A stretch of DNA of 64,000 nt from Sphaerisporangium perillae. GTDB lineage: Bacteria; Actinomycetota; Actinomycetes; Streptosporangiales; Streptosporangiaceae. The DNA lies in NCBI RefSeq assembly GCF_023276435.1, contig NZ_JALLPO010000020.1:62001-126000 (forward strand), written 5' to 3'. The notes below the pieces were generated by a model. The model was given only the letters and a program-made list of their open reading frames with translations, made no database searches and had not been told where the DNA came from. Made by a program: the position numbers and the translations under genes. Shown one piece after another: positions 15,709 through 23,300 of this stretch; position 1 is the first letter of the stretch; each line of letters opens with the position of its first letter.

Positions 15709-18052
15709 CGGAATGGCCCTCCTTTCGGTTCCACATGTCTTGCTCCTGCTCGGTCTGGCTGCGGCCCTGCTGCCAGCCCCGTTGCATGGACGACATGAGC
15801 TTCATGAGCTCCTCGGGGGATCGCACGGAGACGTCGTGCTGTTCCGGGGAACGTTCCCGGCGGAGCTGGGGGGCCAGGCTGGCCTGCCGTACTCGCACCG
15901 GTAGCCCGTCCAGGTCATCGTCGGCGTCCGGCATGGACACGGGCCGCCGCACGGGCGCCGGCGACGCGGGGGGCTTGTGGTCTTGCTGCTCGGCCAGGAA
16001 CCACCCCGATGGGCGTTCCGGGCCGCGGTCCGCCGGCCGGTCCTGCGTGCCGGCGAGCGCCTTGGGCCGAGCTTCCGGGCCCGTGCTCAGCGCCCGTACG
16101 GCCCTGTCCGGCCGGGCGGGCCCGGTCTGCCCGGCCCAGCGCGGCGCGGCCTCGGCGAGGGGCGTCTTCGAGGGGGCGAGCAGGCTCGACGGCAGCAGCA
16201 CGATCGCGGTGGTGCCGTCGTAGGGCGAGGGCCGTAGCCTGATCTTGATGCCGTGCCGGGCCGCGAGCTTGGCGACGACGAACAGGCCCAGCCGGTCGGT
16301 GTCGACCAGGTCGAACTCCGGGGGGTCGGCGAGCTTGGCGTTGAGGTCGTCGAGGGTGTCGGGGCTCAGTCCCAGGCCCCGGTCCTCGACCTCCACCGCG
16401 AAGCCGTTGGCCGCCGTCATGGCCCGGATGTGGACCGTGGTGTGGGGCGGAGAGAAGAGGGTGGCGTTCTCCACCAGTTCGGCGATGAGGTGGATCACGT
16501 CGGCGACCGCGGCGCCGACGAGCAGCGGTGCCTGCGGCATGGACGGCATGGTGACGCGGGTGTAGTCCTCGACCTCCAGCACGGCGCTGCGCACCACGTC
16601 GAAGATCGGCACCGGGTCGCGCCACCTGCGGGCGGGGGCCGAGTCGGACAGGATGATCAGATTCTCCGCGTGCCGCCGCATGCGGGTGGTCAGGTGGTCG
16701 AGTTTGAAGAGATCCTCCAGGATCTCCGGTACTTCGACCTGGCGCTCCATCGTGTCGAGAAGCTCGAGCTGGCGGTGGAGCAGTGCCTGGTTGCGCCAGG
16801 CGAGGTTGAGGAAGACCTGGCCGACGCCCTTGCGGAGCGTCGCCTGGCTGACCGCGGCCTCCACCGCGGTGCGCTGCACGGCGGAGAACGCGTGCACGAC
16901 CCGGTCGACCTCGGCGGTGTTCGCGGAGTCCAGGTGGGGGGCCTCGGTCGCCGGGTCCACGTCGTCGCCCTTGCGCAGCCGCTCGACCAACCGTGGCAGC
17001 CGTTCCTCGGCCAGTTCCACGGCCGACGCCTGGAGCCGACGCAGCTCGTTGATCATGGAACGGCCGAACCGGTAGGACAGTGCGACCGACACGATGACCG
17101 CGAGCAGGCCGACGCCCAGGACCAGCCCGATCCGCCAGTACGCGGCCGTCTTGAGCTGCTCCGCCTCGGCCGCGGCGCGCACCAGTTCGTACTGGGTGTC
17201 CCGGTTGATCTTGCCGATGAGGGCGCCGGCGTCGCTCTTCCACACGGCGGGTTGCACCGGAGGCGCGCCGTTGGTGTCCCACACGAAGAGCGCGTCCTCC
17301 ACCGCCACGAGCCGCTGGTAGGGGGCGCTCTTCACGAGGTCCTCGTAGTGCACCCGCAGGTCGGGGCCCACGTCGCGGCCCGCGTTGGCGAGGACGATCC
17401 GCCGGCTGGTCATCCCGGCGACGAACGCCGCGCGGTCGGTGGGGGTCATCCGGTGGCGCACGATCGTCGAAGTGAGGACGGCGTGCTCCCTGCCCAGGTA
17501 CTCCGCGGTGGCGCTGAAGGCGGCCATGCCGCGCACCGCGCGGTAGGACGACACGTCGCTCAGCGTGTCCCCGTCGCTGAACTGCCGGTTGGCGGTGGCG
17601 ATCAGGTCGCTGTACGCGTCGATGATCTTGATCGGTGGGGAGAGCCTGCGGCTGTCGGCGGCGGCGCGAAGCCCGTCCAGCCCGTCCAGCGCCGTCACCA
17701 GGGCCCGCACCTCGGCGGGGGTGTTGGCGGTCCCGCCCTGGACGTCGACGACCCCGATCACCTGGCGCAGCCGCTGCACCTGGGCGTCGGTGATCTTCCG
17801 CTGTTCCGTCAGCGGCTTGTCATCGGCGGTGCCGGCGACCGCCTCGGCGGAGAGCTGGCGCTCCTTCTGGAACTCGATGATCAGCTGCTGCACCGGCGAC
17901 CCGATGGCCTTCCAGCGGTCCTGGGTCTGGGAGATGGTCGCGATCTCCTCGACGCTGGAGTAGGCGATGAAGCCCCACAGAGCGATCATGGAGATCAGGG
18001 GAAGCAGGAGGATTCTGAGCAGCTTCGAGCGGATCGGTGGTGGGGCGCTCAT
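15689..18052 (-). CDS. cvnA: Conservon sensor histidine kinase (CvnA)
   Basis: A 787-residue membrane sensor. An N-terminal helix (LLRILLLPLISMIALWGFIAY, 12-32) precedes an extracellular nitrate/nitrite-sensor-like helical domain to about residue 300. A second helix follows (IGLVLGVGLLAVIVSVALSY), then a HAMP-like linker. The ATPase domain shows the N-box ELVENATLFSPP, VEDRGLGLSPDTL, and a late glycine region DRLGLFVVAKLAARHG. The last 190 residues are a disordered Pro/Arg/Ala tail, as is common in CvnA. Autophosphorylation has been hard to show for such proteins, and signalling probably runs through the downstream GTPase. It is the first gene of a tightly overlapping four-gene operon and is divergent from the M23 peptidase gene. 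Confidence 0.93.
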   Translation of the reverse strand: MSAPPPIRSKLLRILLLPLISMIALWGFIAYSSVEEIATISQTQDRWKAIGSPVQQLIIEFQKERQLSAEAVAGTADDKPLTEQRKITDAQVQRLRQVIGVVDVQGGTANTPAEVRALVTALDGLDGLRAAADSRRLSPPIKIIDAYSDLIATANRQFSDGDTLSDVSSYRAVRGMAAFSATAEYLGREHAVLTSTIVRHRMTPTDRAAFVAGMTSRRIVLANAGRDVGPDLRVHYEDLVKSAPYQRLVAVEDALFVWDTNGAPPVQPAVWKSDAGALIGKINRDTQYELVRAAAEAEQLKTAAYWRIGLVLGVGLLAVIVSVALSYRFGRSMINELRRLQASAVELAEERLPRLVERLRKGDDVDPATEAPHLDSANTAEVDRVVHAFSAVQRTAVEAAVSQATLRKGVGQVFLNLAWRNQALLHRQLELLDTMERQVEVPEILEDLFKLDHLTTRMRRHAENLIILSDSAPARRWRDPVPIFDVVRSAVLEVEDYTRVTMPSMPQAPLLVGAAVADVIHLIAELVENATLFSPPHTTVHIRAMTAANGFAVEVEDRGLGLSPDTLDDLNAKLADPPEFDLVDTDRLGLFVVAKLAARHGIKIRLRPSPYDGTTAIVLLPSSLLAPSKTPLAEAAPRWAGQTGPARPDRAVRALSTGPEARPKALAGTQDRPADRGPERPSGWFLAEQQDHKPPASPAPVRRPVSMPDADDDLDGLPVRVRQASLAPQLRRERSPEQHDVSVRSPEELMKLMSSMQRGWQQGRSQTEQEQDMWNRKEGHSDARPQT

Positions 18053-18310
18053 CCATCATGTCCAATTCCGCGTGTGCCGGGCCGCCGTAGGCAGCCGGCG
18101 GCCATGGCCCTCCCCGAGAACGCATGCCACCACTGATACGGCCTTGATCTGGACAACTATGCCTATTGGGGCAGAAGTGCTTCAAGATAGCGAATGCGAA
18201 GATTGAGTATCGATGTCTAAGGGGTTGGTTCACCCTCCGTGACGAGAGGGCGGGCTGTGCCACTCGCCTAGGTGAACTTTGTCGAATCGCCTGACAAGTT
18301 GATCACCGGG

Positions 18311-19225
18311 ATGGCAGCCTTGCCCCTTGTGCGAACAAAGATCATGATAATGAGTGTTTGTGGCGCCATGGTCGCCTTGGCCGGTTCGGGGATGGCGAAC
18401 GCCGAGGCTCGCGCCGCCGCCCCCACCTTCCAGCTACCCTTCCCCTGCGGGGAGACCTGGATCGGCAGTAGCGAGAGCTTCGCCCACACCGGCAACGAGA
18501 TCGACTTCAACGGCAAGGCGAACGACGGGAACGCGGACCTGGGGAGGACCGTCGTGGCGGCGGCGGCCGGCACGGTGGTGATCTCCGCCTACCAGACGAA
18601 CAACGGCTTCGGCAACCTGGTCAAGATCCGTCACGCCGACGGCAGCGCCACCCTCTACGCGCACCTGAACTCGCGCTCGGTCGGTCAGGGTGCCAGCGTG
18701 GCGCAGGGTCAGAAGATCGGCACCCTGGGCAAGAGCTCCGCCAAGTACAAGATCATCGCCCACCTGCACTACGAACAGCGTTCCGCCTCGGGCGCGATCG
18801 TCCGTGCCTCCTTCAACGGCTCCACCTTCAACTACCCCGGCCAGAAGGTGAAGTCCAATAACTGCGGCGGCGGTACCGCGCCCAAGAAGGCGCCCTCGAC
18901 GTCGAACCCGTTCACCGCGGCGAAGGTGTGCGGTTCGGGCTTCAAGCAGATCGACTCGGCGCCGCTCGGCTCGCAGGGCCGCGTGGTGCTGATGTACTCC
19001 TCGGCCACCGGCCAGAACTGCGTCACGACCCTGCGCAACGGCGGTACCGGCAAGATCGGCGCCAGTGCCTACCTCGAGGTCAAGGGCAAGTCCCGGCAGA
19101 CCGACTCCGGCAGCTACCAGTACTACGCGGGCCCGGTGAAGGCCAAGGCCGTCCGAACCTGCGTGAAGTGGGGCGGCTCCCTCGGCTCCGCCAAGTACGA
19201 CAGCCCGTTCGAGCACTGCGGCTGA
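18311..19225 (+). CDS. Secreted M23 peptidase with SapA-like C-terminal domain
   Basis: A 304-residue exported protein from the ATG at 18311; a GTG at 18272 would add 13 residues, and the ATGs at 18343 and 18349 are shorter options. A signal peptide (VCGAMVALAGSGMANAEA) leads to an M23 LytM-type metallopeptidase. Zinc ligands are visible as HTGNEIDF (H and D) and HLHYEQ (H-x-H), with the core GNLVKIRHADGSATLYAHL. After a short Lys/Pro/Ser linker, residues about 205-304 (CGSGFKQIDSAPLGSQG, LMYSSATGQNCVTTLRN, YYAGPVKAKAVRTCVKWGG) resemble spore-associated protein A of streptomycetes. It probably cuts peptidoglycan cross-links outside the cell; the SapA-like part may anchor it to hyphae or spores. 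Confidence 0.85.
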   Translation: MAALPLVRTKIMIMSVCGAMVALAGSGMANAEARAAAPTFQLPFPCGETWIGSSESFAHTGNEIDFNGKANDGNADLGRTVVAAAAGTVVISAYQTNNGFGNLVKIRHADGSATLYAHLNSRSVGQGASVAQGQKIGTLGKSSAKYKIIAHLHYEQRSASGAIVRASFNGSTFNYPGQKVKSNNCGGGTAPKKAPSTSNPFTAAKVCGSGFKQIDSAPLGSQGRVVLMYSSATGQNCVTTLRNGGTGKIGASAYLEVKGKSRQTDSGSYQYYAGPVKAKAVRTCVKWGGSLGSAKYDSPFEHCG

Positions 19226-19233
19226 TGACCGCC

Positions 19234-19278
19234 GGGAGCGGAGGACCTTGAGGTTCACGACCTCGGGCCTCCGCTCCC
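19234..19278. terminator. Bidirectional hairpin between M23 gene and DUF1801 gene
   Basis: GGGAGCGGAGG (19234-19244) pairs perfectly with CCTCCGCTCCC (19268-19278), 11 bp, and a nested GAGGT/ACCTC stem sits inside. It begins 9 bp after the M23 stop. The genes on both sides converge on it, so it can serve both. Confidence 0.7.
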
Positions 19279-19359
19279 GACGACTCAGGCATGGCCTGGG
19301 CGAAGACGCCGTCGATGACGGCGCGGAGCGGCTGCTTCAGGGGGAGCCGCTGTCCGGGG

Positions 19360-19725
19360 TCAGCAGACGGTGCCCGGCCCGGCCGCGGTGGCCGCGAGCA
19401 GGTCGCGCACGAGGTCGAAGTCGATCTTCTCCGGCTTGCGGAAGCGCAGGCAGCCCTTGCCCATGTCGTGCCCGGCCAGGCGCTGCTCGAAGGCCGCGCG
19501 GACGTCGGTGCGCAGTATGTAGAAGGAGATGTACTGCTTCTGGCTCGCGAAGCCGATCTCCACGACGCCGTCCCGCGCGTAGGAGGGCATCCCGTACTCC
19601 ATGCCCTCGGTGAAGCCCTTGAGCTCCGCACGGCACAGATCGCGCAGCCTGGCCAGCGCCTCCCTGCGCTCCCCGGGCACCTCGGCCAGGTAGCCGTCCA
19701 CATCCGCCGCCTTGCTCTGCACCAT
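19360..19725 (-). CDS. DUF1801 (YdhG/YobT-like) protein
   Basis: A 121-residue protein of the DUF1801 family. Family features are VDGYLAEVPGERREALARLRDLC, EGMEYGMPSYARDG, and FASQKQYISFYILR followed by MGKGCLRFRKPEKIDF. The fold is related to frataxin-like proteins and some members were called iron chaperones, but the biochemical role is unproven. The ATG at 19723-19725 is preceded by weak purine-rich sequence. It is a single gene, convergent with the M23 peptidase. Confidence 0.87.
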   Translation of the reverse strand: MVQSKAADVDGYLAEVPGERREALARLRDLCRAELKGFTEGMEYGMPSYARDGVVEIGFASQKQYISFYILRTDVRAAFEQRLAGHDMGKGCLRFRKPEKIDFDLVRDLLAATAAGPGTVC

Positions 19726-19798
19726 GCCGAGAGCTTATGCCGGAGGGTCGAAGTCCGCCCCGAGACCACCGGCGGCGAACGGTACTGATCGTGGGCAT

Positions 19799-19945
19799 GT
19801 TCGCATCACGGAATGGCTGGCTGCGGCAGAGGAGGAAGACATTCGCGTAGTGGTCAGCGCGGCCACCCTCGTCGAGGTCTCCCACCAGAGGCTCAATCGA
19901 GCTCGCTACGAATGGACGCTGTCGCGCCTGACCGTCGGCGGGTGA
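19799..19945 (+). pseudogene. PIN-domain (VapC-like) toxin relic
   Basis: About 49 codons read RITEWLAAAEEEDIRVVVSAATLVEVSHQRLNR in two stretches, then YEWTLSRLTV before a TGA. This is the middle of an actinobacterial PIN-domain ribonuclease: the VVVSAATLVEV strand-helix holds the second conserved acidic residue. The first Asp-bearing strand and the C-terminal catalytic Asp residues are missing, and no antitoxin gene is nearby. It is a fragment truncated at both ends. Its 3' part overlaps, in antisense, the end of the membrane-protein gene. Confidence 0.55.
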
Positions 19946-20453
19946 AGGTGGCGAGCAGCAGGATGAGGGCCGACTGGGCGAGCATGCCCGGAGCGAGGGG
20001 TGGGGCCGGGCCGACCATCTTGGTCAGCGCGTACCACCACTGGCTGATGGCGGGCAGGGTGTCCCACGTGGCCGCGTATCGCTGGTCGAGGACGCCGGCG
20101 TCGTGGTTCGCCGCGACGTGCGCGTAGACGCCGTACAGGGACGCCAGCAGCACGGCCACCGTGACCAGCCGGACGGCGGCGAGGAGCCTGCGGGAGTTCC
20201 GCAGGTACATGAGCGGCACGGCGATCGCGAGGAGGGCGAGCGCCGCCCAGGGGATCAGCTGCTCCACGGTCTTCCAGTGCTGTTCGGTGGCGAGCTCGAA
20301 GGCGGCGCCGAGGACGCCGATCACGGTCAGCGCCACCAGCCCGTGCCGGACGAGGCCGCCGTCGTTGCCGCCCGTGCGCGGATGGCGGTCGACGAGGCCC
20401 TCGCCCGTGCCGCTTCCGGCACGGGCGTGATCGTCCAACGGGGGAGTGCTCAT
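19893..20453 (-). CDS. Four-helix membrane protein, function unknown
   Basis: A 186-residue protein. The first 35 residues are polar and Gly/Arg-rich, followed by four hydrophobic segments: VALTVIGVLGAAFELA, LIPWAALALLAIAVPLMYL, AVRLVTVAVLLASLYGVYAHV and MLAQSALILLLATF. I recognise no catalytic motif. The start overlaps the upstream lipoprotein stop by 4 bp, so the two are one operon, which suggests a joint envelope role. The last 18 codons lie on the complement of the PIN-domain relic, so the C-terminus may have been reset when the neighbouring DNA was lost. Confidence 0.75.
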   Translation of the reverse strand: MSTPPLDDHARAGSGTGEGLVDRHPRTGGNDGGLVRHGLVALTVIGVLGAAFELATEQHWKTVEQLIPWAALALLAIAVPLMYLRNSRRLLAAVRLVTVAVLLASLYGVYAHVAANHDAGVLDQRYAATWDTLPAISQWWYALTKMVGPAPPLAPGMLAQSALILLLATFTRRRSGATASIRSELD

Positions 20454-20830
20454 GGCGTGAGTGCGGAGACGATCTTGTCGACGGTCTCCTGGCCCGGGTT
20501 GTACTTGGCGAGGTTCTGGCGCAGCGAGGTGAGGTCGGCGTCGCCCGCCTCGTAGGGACGGTACTCGACCACTTCACGGGCCCATCGGCCGGCGTTGTCC
20601 ACGCCCGCGGCCTGCAGCGCCGCGGCGATCTCGCTCTCGCTCGCGGTGTTCGCCGAGACCTTCCCCGTCTGGCCCGTCCCGTTCGTGGCGGTCGCCGTGG
20701 CCGTGGCCGCCGGGGTGGTGGCCGCCTCGTCGGACGACGACCCGCACGCCGCGAGCGAGGCGCATGCGGCGAGCGCCGCCAGGGCCAACCTGAGCTTGGG
20801 TGATCTCACGGTGAACCATCCGTCCTTCAT
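20450..20830 (-). CDS. Small lipoprotein with HhH-like helical domain
   Basis: A 126-residue protein from the ATG at 20830. A signal peptide ends in a lipobox (LALAALAACASLAACGSSS, Cys near residue 28), followed by an Ala/Thr-rich linker of about 25 residues and a helical domain: VSANTASESEIAAALQAAGVD, then ARWAREVVEYRPY ending in VDKIVSAL. That domain resembles the helix-hairpin-helix module of ComEA-like proteins, which bind DNA outside the cell or act in assembly; here the likeness is only moderate. A GTG nine codons downstream is an alternative start. It is cotranscribed with the membrane protein. Confidence 0.72.
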   Translation of the reverse strand: MKDGWFTVRSPKLRLALAALAACASLAACGSSSDEAATTPAATATATATNGTGQTGKVSANTASESEIAAALQAAGVDNAGRWAREVVEYRPYEAGDADLTSLRQNLAKYNPGQETVDKIVSALTP

Positions 20831-20850
20831 GTCGTTCGCTGTATTCCCGA

Positions 20851-20911
20851 GGCCGGCCGGGGCGTCACCTTCCAGGCCGGTCGGGCTGTCACTCCAGGCT
20901 GGTCGGGGTGG
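20851..20911. repeat. Three imperfect 22-24 bp repeats before the lipoprotein gene
   Basis: Units start AGGCCGGCCGGGGCGTCAC, AGGCCGGTCGGGCTGTCAC and AGGCTGGTCGGGGTGG, each ending in a CTCC-like tail. They lie in the divergent region between the lipoprotein gene and the macrolide glycosyltransferase leader. No function is visible. Confidence 0.55.
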
Positions 20912-21040
20912 CTTATAGGGATATCTGTGCCACATGAATATCAGCTGAGAAGTCGCTGGACGTCATCGTGGGTGTGGCGCATGGCGATCGGGGACGCTTC
21001 TCCGGAGAGATCCGTGGCGTGGCGCTCAGAGATAAATGGG

Positions 21041-21071
21041 TTGCCCGCTACCGGAAGAGGCGCATTAGGGT
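21041..21071 (+). promoter_or_regulatory. Candidate promoter of the glycosyltransferase leader, WhiB7-like layout
   Basis: A -10-like TAGGGT (21066-21071) ends 7 bp before the leader ATG at 21079, so transcription would start at or next to that A, giving a leaderless message. TTGCCC at 21041-21046 is a possible -35 (spacing 19, somewhat long), preceded directly by the AT-rich GATAAAT, the layout of WhiB7-dependent antibiotic-resistance promoters. Confidence 0.4.
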
Positions 21072-21078
21072 GGGGTTC

Positions 21079-21111
21079 ATGATCTATTCGATCCGTATGC
21101 GCAACGCCTGA
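21079..21111 (+). CDS. Ten-codon leader peptide MIYSIRMRNA before the macrolide glycosyltransferase
   Basis: A short ORF, ATG to TGA, encodes MIYSIRMRNA. The Arg-Met-Arg is a '+x+' motif, the type of sequence at which macrolide-bound ribosomes stall, and the pattern resembles the ErmD leader, which begins MTHSMRLR. The promoter-like TAGGGT 7 bp upstream suggests a leaderless start. The stop is followed immediately by the first arm of a set of competing stem-loops and, 119 bp further on, by the glycosyltransferase ATG. A role in drug-induced attenuation is inferred from motif, position and target; translation is unproven. Confidence 0.5.
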   Translation: MIYSIRMRNA

Positions 21112-21196
21112 GACGGCGTGACCGCAGGGCCTGCCCGCCATCGGGCGGCCCCTTCTGAGCCGTCCCCTCTTCCGGGACCTTCTCCTGCGCGCCGTC
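21112..21196 (+). promoter_or_regulatory. Competing stem-loops forming a candidate attenuator
   Basis: Segment 1, GACGGC (21112-21117), directly follows the leader stop and can pair with segment 2, GCCGTC (21159-21164), or as GACGGCG with CGCCGTC at 21190-21196. Segment 2 as GTCCC (21162-21166) can instead pair with segment 3, GGGAC (21174-21178). Between 1 and 2 lies a very stable hairpin: GGGCC-T-GCCCG (21127-21137), loop CCAT, CGGGCGGCCC (21142-21151). A ribosome paused on the leader would cover segment 1 and shift the pairing, which is the logic of erm-type attenuation. Confidence 0.45.
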
Positions 21197-21229
21197 GGAA
21201 CACGTCTTTCGAGAATCCGACAGGACATC

Positions 21230-22405
21230 ATGCGTAAGCGCGAACACATCGCCATGATCGGCTGCACGGCGCCGAGCCACATCTACCCCTCGCTGGCCGT
21301 CATCAGGGAGCTCGTGTCCCGTGGCCATCGGGTCAGCTACGTGGTCGGGGAGACGCTGACCGGGCTGGTCGAGCCCACCGGCGCCGAACTCGTCCCGCAC
21401 CCGTCGCTGTTCCCCGACAACGACGCCAAGTGGCCCGACGACCCGGCGTCCGCGATGCGGGTCTTCCTCGACGAGGCGATCGCGGTGCTGCCGCGGCTCA
21501 CCGGACGCTTCGACGACGACCGGCCCGGCCTTCTGCTCTACGACATCGGCGGGCTGCCCGCCCCCGTACTGGCCGCCCGGTACGGGGTGCCCGCCGTGCA
21601 ACTCTCTCCCACGCTCGTCGCGTGGGACGGCTACAAGGAGGACATGGCCGAAACGCTGGCCGCCATACGGACCTCGGAGTCCGGGAAGAGCTACCACGCC
21701 GCGTACAACGCGTGGCTGCGGGAGAACGGGATCGAACGGGACGCGTGGGACTGGCTGGCGCGTCCCGAGCACGTCCTGTCGCTGATCCCCCGGGCGATGC
21801 AGCCCGAGGCCGACCGGGTGCCGGCGAGCGTACGGTTCGTGGGGCCCTGCCTCGATCCCGAGCGGCTGGCCGACACGGGCTGGACGCCGCCGCGGGACGG
21901 CAGGCGCGTGCTGCTCGTGTCGTTCGGCACCGCGTACAACGACCGGCCCGACGTCTACCGGGCCTGCCTGGAAGGCTTCGCGGGCTCGGACTGGCACGTG
22001 GTGCTCGCGGTGGGGCAGCACGTCGACCCGGCGGATCTCGGTCCGCTCCCGGCCGGGTTCGAGGTGCACCGCAGCGTGCCGCAACTGGCCGTGCTCGCCG
22101 AGGCTTCGGCGTTCGTGACCCACGCGGGGATGGGCGGGTGCTCGGAGTCGCTGTGGTTCGGCGTGCCGACCGTGGCGATACCCCAGGCCGTGGACCAGTT
22201 CGGCAACGCGGCGATGCTCGAGGCACTCGGTGCCGGACGGCACCTGCCCGCCGATCAGGTCACCGCGGCGACGCTGCGCTCCGCGGTCGATGCCGTCGCG
22301 GGGTCGGCCGACGTGGCGGCACGGCTGGCCGCGATCCGCGGGACGGTACGAGCGCACGGCGGCGTCGACCGCGCCGCGGACGCGGTCGAGTCGTTCCTCC
22401 GCTGA
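21230..22405 (+). CDS. Macrolide-type UDP-glycosyltransferase (MGT/OleD family)
   Basis: A 391-residue GT-B enzyme of family GT1. The N-terminal acceptor half begins with [32 protein letters not shown], which carries the catalytic His; the C-terminal half has [10 protein letters not shown] and the UDP-sugar-binding region [36 protein letters not shown] ending in Gln-Ala-Val-Asp-Gln. Close relatives (OleD, OleI, MgtA) attach glucose to macrolides and inactivate them, usually as self- or intrinsic resistance. AGGA sits about 6 bases before the ATG. The preceding leader ORF and stem-loops support an antibiotic-resistance role. It is monocistronic, closed by a hairpin. Confidence 0.9.
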   Translation: MRKREHIAMIGCTAPSHIYPSLAVIRELVSRGHRVSYVVGETLTGLVEPTGAELVPHPSLFPDNDAKWPDDPASAMRVFLDEAIAVLPRLTGRFDDDRPGLLLYDIGGLPAPVLAARYGVPAVQLSPTLVAWDGYKEDMAETLAAIRTSESGKSYHAAYNAWLRENGIERDAWDWLARPEHVLSLIPRAMQPEADRVPASVRFVGPCLDPERLADTGWTPPRDGRRVLLVSFGTAYNDRPDVYRACLEGFAGSDWHVVLAVGQHVDPADLGPLPAGFEVHRSVPQLAVLAEASAFVTHAGMGGCSESLWFGVPTVAIPQAVDQFGNAAMLEALGAGRHLPADQVTAATLRSAVDAVAGSADVAARLAAIRGTVRAHGGVDRAADAVESFLR

Positions 22406-22413
22406 CCGGGCGA

Positions 22414-22446
22414 CCTGGTGGGGCGGAGCCTCTCTGCTCCACCAGG
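22414..22446 (+). terminator. Hairpin after the glycosyltransferase gene
   Basis: CCTGGTGG (22414-22421) pairs with CCACCAGG (22439-22446), 9 bp past the stop codon, with further partial pairing inside the loop. No T-run follows, as is usual in high-GC actinomycetes. Confidence 0.6.
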
Positions 22447-22542
22447 CCTTCCCGATCAGTCCGGGAGACGGCCTCGTCAACAGTGGGTCATTCCTCCACA
22501 ACGGTGATCTATCTGGAGACCACGTCTGGGGGACGGCCGGTG

Positions 22543-22671
22543 GGTTCACGCGTCGCGACCGCGGGTGGCGGGCTAGGGGGTCTCGCGGCGGCGCCCAACA
22601 TGGTGCGGCTGATCATGCGGCTGGGTCTCGGAGACGCGCTCTCGCTGCTGCGGAAGGAGATGGACGATCCG
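22543..22671 (+). pseudogene. Relic of an FAD-dependent aromatic hydroxylase
   Basis: An open stretch reads [15 protein letters not shown], then immediately [23 protein letters not shown]. The first part is the end of an FAD-binding GxGxxG strand-turn-helix. The second matches a segment normally about 30-40 residues further on in class A flavin monooxygenases (the 'PNxxRxLxxLGLxD' region). Their direct joining implies an internal deletion, and nothing recognisable follows. The fragment sits just behind a drug-modifying glycosyltransferase, so it could be the remnant of a second drug-modifying gene; that is speculation. Confidence 0.35.
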
Positions 22672-22694
22672 GGATCATCGCTCGCCTGTGGCGG

Positions 22695-23111
22695 TCAGGC
22701 TCGAGCGGAGCGCATCGCTTTGAGGATCTTCATGGTGTCGCCGGCGAGGAAGTCCTGGTACTCCTTCGACTCCATCGGGCACAGCGCCACCCTGCCTTCG
22801 GCGTCGCAGGCCAGGCCCCAGCCGAACTTCTTCGGCAGGGGAGAGGCGCGCACGCAGGGCTGCGGCTTGGCGAAGAACTCGTCCCGGAGCCTGGCGACCT
22901 CGTTCTCCGGCAGGTCGGCCGGCTCCTGGCGTCTGAGCCAGGACTCGAACAGCACGTCTTCCTGGGTGTACACGTAGGGGTTGCCGGCCAGCATCTCGTA
23001 CTGCAGCACGGCGACGGTCTTCTTGCCGCCGCGAGCCTGCGGGACCACGCCCTCGGTCACGGGGCAGTCGTCGGCCACCGCGATGAAGGTCCGGTAGTAA
23101 TTCACGTCCAT
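22695..23111 (-). CDS. DUF6157-type protein
   Basis: A 138-residue protein of a small conserved family found across bacteria. Recognisable parts are [43 protein letters not shown], and [24 protein letters not shown]. No enzymatic motif is known for the family and its function is unknown; it is usually a single gene. The ATG at 23111 has AGGAG about 10 bases upstream. It is transcribed away from the phosphoglucomutase operon. Confidence 0.8.
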   Translation of the reverse strand: MDVNYYRTFIAVADDCPVTEGVVPQARGGKKTVAVLQYEMLAGNPYVYTQEDVLFESWLRRQEPADLPENEVARLRDEFFAKPQPCVRASPLPKKFGWGLACDAEGRVALCPMESKEYQDFLAGDTMKILKAMRSARA

Positions 23112-23300
23112 GGGGGGAGGACTCCTGCCAGGGCCGTCGGTCGATTCGGGCACCTGTGTTCGGATTCTAGCCGTCCCGGCCCGCCGAGCGTCTCGACCGC
23201 TGGGAGCTTGTCCACAGCCTGTGGACACGCGATGACGTGGCCGAGCCGCAGTGGGTACTTTGGGGGACGAGATCGCGTACGCGCCTGCCGGGGAGGGCCG

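Noticed and set aside
18100-18300. A c-di-AMP (ydaO) riboswitch upstream of the M23 peptidase gene
   Set aside because: Such riboswitches often precede actinobacterial cell-wall hydrolases, but the conserved core sequences are not present in this gap.
20941-21282. A 113-codon minus-strand frame across the glycosyltransferase leader
   Set aside because: It is Arg-rich without a start signal and covers the promoter, leader ORF and stem-loops, which explain the region better.
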